From the NCBI GenBank assembly GCA_017629925.1, contig JAGBWH010000134.1, positions 1 to 15,806 on the forward strand: DNA of 15,806 nt, read 5' to 3'. This stretch comes from Clostridia bacterium. Its GTDB lineage: Bacteria > Bacillota > Clostridia > Oscillospirales > CAG-272. Both the position numbers and the translations under genes were made by a program. Positions 5,852-10,930 of this stretch are shown piece after piece (position 1 is the first letter of the stretch; each line of letters begins with the position of its first letter). Under the pieces are notes generated by a model. That model was not told where the DNA came from. It worked only from the letters and a program-made list of their open reading frames with translations, and searched no databases.

Positions 5852-7930
5852 TTAGGTTTTTGAGGATTTTTTGATTTGGGGGCGCAAAATAAGATATAGC
5901 AAAAGCAGAGAGACAAGTATGGCGCATATCACGCCGACCACCTGTGCGCTTCCCAAAAACAGAGAGCCAAATTGATAGATCATAAGCGACATCGCATAGG
6001 CAAATACACATTGATAGAGAATGGCAAATGCCGTCCATTTTGCGCTGTTCATCTCTTGCTTGATGGCACCCATTGCACCAAAGCAGGGGGCGCAAAGCAG
6101 GTTAAACACTAAAAATGAATAGCCGGCAAGTGGTGTCATGCCTGTAAAGCTCAATACACTAAACACGCCCACCACTTCCTCTTTTGCCACAAGGCCCATC
6201 AGCGTGGCAATAGCGGCCTCAGAATTACCAAAGCCTAATGGAATAAACAAAACAGAAATTATGCTGCCCAAAACACCGAGCACACTATTTTCGAGTGGCA
6301 TATCAAGAGAAAATCCGAATGTGCCACCGAACATACCAAATCGCGCACCGATCCAAATCACAATAGACGCCAGCAAAATAATCGTTCCTGCCTTTTTTAT
6401 AAAAGAGGAGGAACGCTCCCACACGGAGCGCAGCAGGTGACGGGGCAAGGGAAGGTGATAGGGGGGCAGTTCCATGACGAAGGTAGCGCCTTCGCCTTGG
6501 AAGGGGGCTGTGTTTTTCAGCAGCAAGCCGGAGATCGCCACCCCGAAAATGCCAAGGAAATAGGCGCTGGGCGCTACCCACCATGCGCCATCAAAGAGGG
6601 CAGAGGCAATCAGTGCAATCATGGGCAGTTTCGCACCGCAGGGAATAAAACTTGTGGTGATGATTGTCATACGGCGGTCGCGTTGGCTTTCAATGGTGCG
6701 AGATGCCATAATGCCCGGCACACTGCAACCCGTGCCAATGAGTAGGGGAATGATTGACTTGCCCGATAGTCCGAAACGATGAAACAGGCGGTCCATCATA
6801 AAGGCAATGCGAGACATATATCCGCACCCTTCCAAAAATGCCAAAAAGAAGAACAGCATCACAAGTTGCGGAAGAAAACTGAGCACGCCACCCACACCGC
6901 TGATGATACCATCCACAATTAAACTCACAAGCCAAGGGGCTGTGCCAATGGCGGAAAGTTTGGTTTCGGTAAATTGCGAGAGCCGCTCCGCACCCGCCAA
7001 AACTGCATCCGTTGCCCATGTACCAAAAAGGGAAATGGAGAGGTAATAGACCAAAAACATCGTGGCGGCGAAAATGGGAAGCGCCGCAAATCTATTTGTG
7101 ACCACACGGTCGATTTTTTCTGTGAGAGAAATGGTGTCAAGTTGCCGTCTGCGGTAGCAACGGGCAAGCACGCCCTCTATGTAGTCGTAGCGTTGGCTGA
7201 TGATAATGCTTTCTGCATCATCGTCAAGTTCTTGTTCTGCGGAGACGATATCGTCTTCAATATGCTGTCTTGTTTGCTCTGAAATGGAAAGGGATGCCAG
7301 CACTTTTTCATCTCTTTCAAAAATTTTGATGGCATACCAGCGTTGCTCAGATTCGGGGAAATGGTGAATGACCGCCTCTTCGATATGCGCAAGGGCGTGT
7401 TCCACCGCACCCGAAAAGGCACGAGGAAAATAGGGGCGTCCCGATTGCGCCGTTTGCAGGGCAAGCTCGGTGGCTTCCTCTATGCCTGTTTCTTTGAGAG
7501 CAGATATTTCCACCACGGGAGTGCGAAGCGCGCGCGACAAACTCTCCACATCAATTTTGTCTCCCTTTTTCTCTATCACATCCATCATATTGATGGCAAT
7601 GACTACGGGGATGCCGAGTTCCATGAGCTGTGTGGTAAGATAGAGGTTGCGCTCAAGATTTGTGCCGTCGACCATGTTTAGGATCACGTCAGGACGTTCG
7701 GTGAGCAAGTAGTTACGCGCCACCACCTCTTCCAGAGAGTAGGGGGAGAGGGAATAGATGCCCGGAAGGTCTACCACCAAAACATCGGGGTGATTTTTTA
7801 GATACCCTTCTTTTTTCTCCACCGTCACCCCGGGCCAGTTGCCCACGTATTGTGAGGAGCCGGTCAGGGCATTAAAGAGCGTTGTCTTTCCGCAGTTGGG
7901 ATTGCCCGCAAGGGCGATACGAATGCTCAT
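5852..7930 (-). CDS. feoB: Ferrous iron transporter FeoB
   Basis: The 692-aa protein imports Fe2+ across the cytoplasmic membrane. Its N-terminal G domain has G1 GNPNCGKT (9-16), switch region NWPGVTVE (31-38), G3 DLPG (54-57), G4 NMMD (114-117) and G5 SALK (143-146). A helical cytosolic domain leads to about residue 275. The membrane part carries the Gate motifs GCSVPG and PCGAKLP, and later LCAPCFGAMGAIKQE. The length is usual for Clostridia. The start at 7930 is supported by GAAAGG (complement of 7938-7943); the longer frame to 7957 has no ribosome site. It lies 100 bases after feoA, with a second palindromic operator in the gap, and precedes the Cys-rich peptide gene. Iron repression by the nearby DtxR-type regulator is inferred. 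Confidence 0.97.
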   Translation of the reverse strand: MSIRIALAGNPNCGKTTLFNALTGSSQYVGNWPGVTVEKKEGYLKNHPDVLVVDLPGIYSLSPYSLEEVVARNYLLTERPDVILNMVDGTNLERNLYLTTQLMELGIPVVIAINMMDVIEKKGDKIDVESLSRALRTPVVEISALKETGIEEATELALQTAQSGRPYFPRAFSGAVEHALAHIEEAVIHHFPESEQRWYAIKIFERDEKVLASLSISEQTRQHIEDDIVSAEQELDDDAESIIISQRYDYIEGVLARCYRRRQLDTISLTEKIDRVVTNRFAALPIFAATMFLVYYLSISLFGTWATDAVLAGAERLSQFTETKLSAIGTAPWLVSLIVDGIISGVGGVLSFLPQLVMLFFFLAFLEGCGYMSRIAFMMDRLFHRFGLSGKSIIPLLIGTGCSVPGIMASRTIESQRDRRMTIITTSFIPCGAKLPMIALIASALFDGAWWVAPSAYFLGIFGVAISGLLLKNTAPFQGEGATFVMELPPYHLPLPRHLLRSVWERSSSFIKKAGTIILLASIVIWIGARFGMFGGTFGFSLDMPLENSVLGVLGSIISVLFIPLGFGNSEAAIATLMGLVAKEEVVGVFSVLSFTGMTPLAGYSFLVFNLLCAPCFGAMGAIKQEMNSAKWTAFAILYQCVFAYAMSLMIYQFGSLFLGSAQVVGVICAILVSLLLLYLILRPQIKKSSKT

Positions 7931-7962
7931 ATAGGTGCCTTTCTGTTGTCTGTTCAATGTGA

Positions 7963-7978
7963 GTTAGCGTAGGCTAAC
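7963..7978. promoter_or_regulatory. Palindromic iron-box operator in the feoA-feoB gap
   Basis: GTTAGC-GTAG-GCTAAC, a perfect 6-bp inverted repeat. It differs by one base from the copy at the feoA promoter. The minus-strand reading GTTAGCCTA resembles the core of the DtxR/IdeR consensus. I find no good promoter beside it, so it may control a weak internal promoter or act as an auxiliary site. Confidence 0.8.
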
Positions 7979-8005
7979 ATAGGTGCAAAAAAATGAGAAA
8001 TTGCC

Positions 8006-8029
8006 CCCCTTGATGATGCCAAAAAGGGG
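8006..8029. other. Weak hairpin just after feoA
   Basis: CCCCTT (8006-8011) can pair with AAGGGG (8024-8029). On the minus strand it is followed, after some bases, by a T-rich stretch. It could be a leaky terminator that lowers feoB relative to feoA, but the stem is short. Confidence 0.35.
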
Positions 8030-8030
8030 A

Positions 8031-8258
8031 TTAAAGCGGGGCAACTTCAATGCTATCTGCATCGTTTTTTCTAAGCGAGAGTTCGTATCCTCTCACCGAA
8101 ATTTCCATAGGATCTCCCAGCGGTGCCACTTTGCGTACATAAAGCGTGGTGCCTTTGGTGATGCCCATATCCATAATGCGACGTCTCAGCGGTCCTTCAC
8201 CGTGCACTTTGATGACACGCGCTGATTTGCCGATGGGGATGTTTTTTAATGTAATCAT
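8031..8258 (-). CDS. feoA: Ferrous iron transport accessory protein FeoA
   Basis: The 75-aa product is a single FeoA/SH3-like domain: MITLKNIPIGKSARVIKV at the N-terminus, RRRIMDMGITKGTTL in the middle (the typical R-L-x-x-M-G-x-x-x-G segment) and VRGYELSLRK before the end. FeoA is a small cytoplasmic partner of FeoB. It is first in the feo operon. The frame extends to an ATG at 8303, but that codon lies inside the operator beside the promoter, so the start at 8258 is preferred. Its ribosome site (AAGGGA, about ten bases upstream) is modest. Confidence 0.95.
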   Translation of the reverse strand: MITLKNIPIGKSARVIKVHGEGPLRRRIMDMGITKGTTLYVRKVAPLGDPMEISVRGYELSLRKNDADSIEVAPL

Positions 8259-8295
8259 GTGTGTATCATCCCTTGTGTTGTCGTTAGATTTTTTA

Positions 8296-8311
8296 GTTAG
8301 CATAGGCTAAC
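8296..8311. promoter_or_regulatory. Palindromic iron-box operator at the feoA promoter
   Basis: GTTAGC-ATAG-GCTAAC, extended by one more A-T pair on each side. It starts about ten bases downstream of the -10 element, so a bound repressor would cover the transcription start and early leader. It matches the site at 7963-7978 at 15 of 16 bases. Confidence 0.88.
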
Positions 8312-8320
8312 TGCAAGCAT

Positions 8321-8349
8321 AGTATAACAAAACTGCATGGATTTGTCAA
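8321..8349 (-). promoter_or_regulatory. Sigma-A promoter of the feo operon
   Basis: On the minus strand there is TTGACA (8344-8349), a 17-base spacer and TATACT (8321-8326). This is near consensus and so needs repression to stay off, which fits the overlapping operator just downstream. Confidence 0.9.
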
Positions 8350-8429
8350 GTATTTTTTTACATTTTGGCAGATAGAATAATTGCGGGGCAAGAGCCGAAA
8401 ACCTTTTTGTGCATTTTTTCCATAGGGAC

Positions 8430-8458
8430 TTGACACTATGGGTAAACTGACATATAAT
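8430..8458 (+). promoter_or_regulatory. Consensus sigma-A promoter of the nucleotidyltransferase-dtxR pair
   Basis: TTGACA (8430-8435), 17 bases, TATAAT (8453-8458): a perfect match at both boxes. The -35 sits between the arms of CCATAG (8420-8425) and CTATGG (8436-8441), an inverted repeat with a ten-base gap that could be an operator. An ATG at 8438 lies inside this promoter and cannot be the translation start of the gene. Confidence 0.9.
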
Positions 8459-8497
8459 ACATATAGAAGAATTCAAGTAGGAAAGGGGGAAAAGCCT

Positions 8498-9664
8498 GTG
8501 CCACACACAACAGCGGACGTGCTGTTTATGTTGCTCCGCTCTCAAATTGAGCCAAACTATACATTACCCGACATGGCAATCAACCAAGAGATGTATGCCT
8601 CGCTTTATGCCCTCTCCAAGCATCACGATATGGCGCACCTTCTTGCCGCTGCCCTCGAAGAAAACGGCATCATGCCCGAGCATCAAGGGCTGGTGGCAAA
8701 ACTTCGAAAGCAGTATTTATTGGCATTGTCTCGCACAGAACGGATCATCTATGAGTTAGATCGCATCGCTTGCACCTTTGAAGCGTCCGAAATTCCTTTT
8801 CTGCCCCTCAAAGGCTCTGTTTTGCGAGAATACTATCCCCGGACATGGATGCGCACCAGTTGCGATATTGATATTTTAATTCACCCAAATGATCTCGAAG
8901 CGGCGCAATCTGCACTTGAGAGCAAATTAGGCTATCCCCCCTCTTCTAACAGAACAAGCCACGACATTAGTTATTATACGGAAAGTGGCGTGCATCTGGA
9001 ACTGCACTTCACCTTGATTGAGTCCGAAGTCGTGGGCAAAGAAGACAAGCCACTTGAACACGTATGGGCGCACGCTACGCTCAAAGAGGGTAAGCAATTC
9101 ACCTATGAGTTAGACAGTCAAATGTTTTACTACTACCACATTGCCCACATGGTCAAGCATTTCGTTTTGGGCGGATGCGGTATTCGGCCCTTTTTAGATA
9201 TGTATATTTACCAAACGAAAACAGGTATATGCGCCCAAGAGATTGCCCCTTGGCTGGAGGAAAGCGGTGTGTTGACATTCGCTAGAGAGGCAGAGAAATT
9301 AGCGGGTGTATGGTTTGGCGGTGAGCCGCATACCTCGCTGACACGGCGCATGGAGGACTATCTGCTCAAAGCAGGGGTGTATGGGAGTATGGAAAACCGT
9401 GTGGCTATCCAGCAAACCCAAAAAGGGGGAAAGTGGGCGTATTTTTGGTATCGTGTGTGGTTGCCGTATTCGGTATTAAAGCATCATTATCCCTCGCTGG
9501 ATGGTCGCCCATGGCTACTATTTTTCTATCAGGTGAGAAGATGGTGGAAATTGCTCTTTGGCGGTAAAGCCAAACGGTATGTCAAAGAACTAAAAAGAAA
9601 TCAAGAATTTGACGATGCCAAAAAAGCCGAGACCGCGCAGTTTTTGCAAGAACTTGGTCTATGA
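8498..9664 (+). CDS. Nucleotidyltransferase family protein (NTP_transf_5 type)
   Basis: The 388-aa product carries PLKGSVLREYYP (103-114) and SCDIDILIHP (121-130), the LKG and DxD motifs of the uncharacterised nucleotidyltransferase family PF14907. D123 and D125 would be the metal ligands. Members often sit in polysaccharide or peptide-modification loci; the substrate is unknown. The C-terminus is rich in Trp, Lys and Arg (WYRVWLPYSVL, RRWWKLL), suggesting contact with membrane or nucleic acid. The start is the GTG at 8498, with AAAGGGGG eight bases upstream; the earlier in-frame ATG at 8438 falls inside the promoter. The iron-type regulator gene follows after 18 bases, so the two are probably co-transcribed. 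A link between the two functions is not obvious. Confidence 0.85.
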   Translation: MPHTTADVLFMLLRSQIEPNYTLPDMAINQEMYASLYALSKHHDMAHLLAAALEENGIMPEHQGLVAKLRKQYLLALSRTERIIYELDRIACTFEASEIPFLPLKGSVLREYYPRTWMRTSCDIDILIHPNDLEAAQSALESKLGYPPSSNRTSHDISYYTESGVHLELHFTLIESEVVGKEDKPLEHVWAHATLKEGKQFTYELDSQMFYYYHIAHMVKHFVLGGCGIRPFLDMYIYQTKTGICAQEIAPWLEESGVLTFAREAEKLAGVWFGGEPHTSLTRRMEDYLLKAGVYGSMENRVAIQQTQKGGKWAYFWYRVWLPYSVLKHHYPSLDGRPWLLFFYQVRRWWKLLFGGKAKRYVKELKRNQEFDDAKKAETAQFLQELGL

Positions 9665-9682
9665 TAAAGCAAGGAGAAGTAT

Positions 9683-10054
9683 ATGCATATACAAGAATCA
9701 GGACAGATGTATTTAGAAAGCATTTATGTGCTCTCTCAAACCCAAAGCGTGGTCAGAGCCATAGATGTGAGTGAATATATGGGCTTTTCCAAGCCAAGCG
9801 TGAGTCGTGCGCTGGGGATTTTGAGAAAAAACGGTTTTCTCACAACCAACGAAAACGGACATCTACAACTCACCGAGGCGGGGCTCTCGATGGCGCAAAA
9901 TATCTATGAAAGGCACACCACCCTAAAGCGGTTGCTGATAGCGATGGGTGTTAGCGAGCAAGTGGCGGCAGAGGATGCCTGCAAAATTGAGCATGATATC
10001 AGCGAGGAAACCTTTTTGGTGATCAAATCCTATCTCGCCAAACAAAATATGTAA
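9683..10054 (+). CDS. DtxR-family iron-type metalloregulator
   Basis: The 123-aa product has a winged helix (about 1-65, recognition helix near SKPSVSRALGILRKNG) and a short dimerisation domain, with no SH3-like third domain. Aligned from memory with DtxR and MntR, the primary metal site reads M9, C100, E103, H104, which are the DtxR iron ligands M10, C102, E105 and H106. MntR has Asp and Glu in the first two positions, the Mn-type choice. The ancillary site keeps H78 but has K82 and A96 where DtxR has Glu and His. AAGGAG precedes the ATG by six bases. Repression of feoAB through the two GTTAGC-N4-GCTAAC boxes is inferred from position and ligands. Confidence 0.92.
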   Translation: MHIQESGQMYLESIYVLSQTQSVVRAIDVSEYMGFSKPSVSRALGILRKNGFLTTNENGHLQLTEAGLSMAQNIYERHTTLKRLLIAMGVSEQVAAEDACKIEHDISEETFLVIKSYLAKQNM

Positions 10055-10055
10055 T

Positions 10056-10110
10056 AAAAACCCCATGAGCGTGATTGTCTGGTTGGACAAACCATGTTCA
10101 TGGGGATTTT
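10056..10110. terminator. Bidirectional terminator between dtxR and the yugP-like gene
   Basis: CCCCATGA (10061-10068) pairs with TCATGGGG (10098-10105), with an inner TGGTT/AACCA stem. T runs follow on both strands (10107-10113 on plus, complement of 10056-10060 on minus), so it can stop both convergent transcripts. Confidence 0.9.
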
Positions 10111-10111
10111 T

Positions 10112-10816
10112 TTAGTTTCTTCTTCTGCTACCGGACACAAGGAGAAGCAGACGAAGTAGTTGCATCACAGATACTGCGAGTGCCGCCACATAGGTCATGG
10201 CAGCGGCGCGCAACACTTTTTTAGAGCCTGAAATTTCTTCACTGTCAAGTGGTGTTTGCTCTGCAATCGCACGAATGGCACGACGGCTGGCGTTAAATTC
10301 TGTGGGAAGTGTCACCAGCTGAAATAGCACGCAAAGGCTAAATGCAATCACCCCTGCATAGGCAATGACAATCATGCCGGGTGCCAGCACTTCGAGCAGA
10401 ATGCCCACCAAAATCAAGGGGAGCGCAAGGCGAGAGCCGATTGTGGTGATGGGAATAATGGCACTGCGAATACGAATGGGCAGATAGTTTTGGGCGTGTT
10501 GAATGGCGTGCCCTGCTTCGTGGGCAGCCACGCCAATGGCGGCGCATGAGGTGTTGTCATATACCGCGCGGGACAAGCGAATGACGTTTGCCCTGGGATC
10601 GTAATGGTCGGTCAGTTCCCCTTCCACGCGCTCAATGCGCACATGATGAAGGCCGTTTGCATCCAGCACCGTGCGCGCGGCGTCGTGGCCGGATAAACGG
10701 CAACGGGTGGGGATTTTGCTGTACCGATGAAAGGTAGAGCGCACGGATAGACTTGCAAAAAGTGAAAACAGTACGGCAGGTAAAACGAGTACAATATAGT
10801 AATAATCAAGCCACAT
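10112..10816 (-). CDS. YugP-like membrane zinc metallopeptidase
   Basis: The 234-aa product contains the zinc-protease motif HEAGH at 99-103, and E173 in PTEFNASRRA is the likely third ligand. There is a hydrophobic segment at about 5-24, two more between about 118 and 170, and a last one near 205-228. This is the neutral zinc metallopeptidase family represented by B. subtilis YugP (PF04298), membrane proteins probably involved in membrane protein quality control; the substrates are not established. The length is typical. The ribosome site (AGAGGA) is about 12 bases upstream of the ATG, slightly far. It appears to be a single-gene transcript with its own promoter. Confidence 0.92.
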   Translation of the reverse strand: MWLDYYYIVLVLPAVLFSLFASLSVRSTFHRYSKIPTRCRLSGHDAARTVLDANGLHHVRIERVEGELTDHYDPRANVIRLSRAVYDNTSCAAIGVAAHEAGHAIQHAQNYLPIRIRSAIIPITTIGSRLALPLILVGILLEVLAPGMIVIAYAGVIAFSLCVLFQLVTLPTEFNASRRAIRAIAEQTPLDSEEISGSKKVLRAAAMTYVAALAVSVMQLLRLLLLVSGSRRRN

Positions 10817-10838
10817 AGAAAATATTTATCCTCTCTGG

Positions 10839-10852
10839 GGGCATAGATGCCC
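10839..10852. other. Small perfect hairpin in the leader of the yugP-like gene
   Basis: GGGCAT-AG-ATGCCC, followed by four T on the plus strand. In the minus-strand mRNA it lies just upstream of the ribosome site. It is too small to call a terminator with confidence. Confidence 0.4.
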
Positions 10853-10868
10853 TTTTGTCATCACGATT

Positions 10869-10877
10869 AGTATATCA
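10869..10877 (-). promoter_or_regulatory. Extended -10 promoter of the yugP-like gene
   Basis: On the minus strand TG-A precedes TATACT (10869-10874). No good -35 box is seen at 16-18 bases. I see no terminator after the MFS-GH2 gene, so read-through from that operon is possible. Confidence 0.55.
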
Positions 10878-10930
10878 CAGAAAAGTGGGGTTTACCATGA
10901 CTTTTTTGTAAATCATTTGAAAACCGCAGT

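Noticed and set aside
8259..8303. Longer FeoA start at 8303
   Set aside because: That ATG lies inside the palindromic operator and the extra 15 residues are not part of FeoA proteins.
8438..8497. ATG at 8438 as start of the nucleotidyltransferase
   Set aside because: It lies between the -35 and -10 boxes of a perfect promoter, so it would not be in the mRNA.
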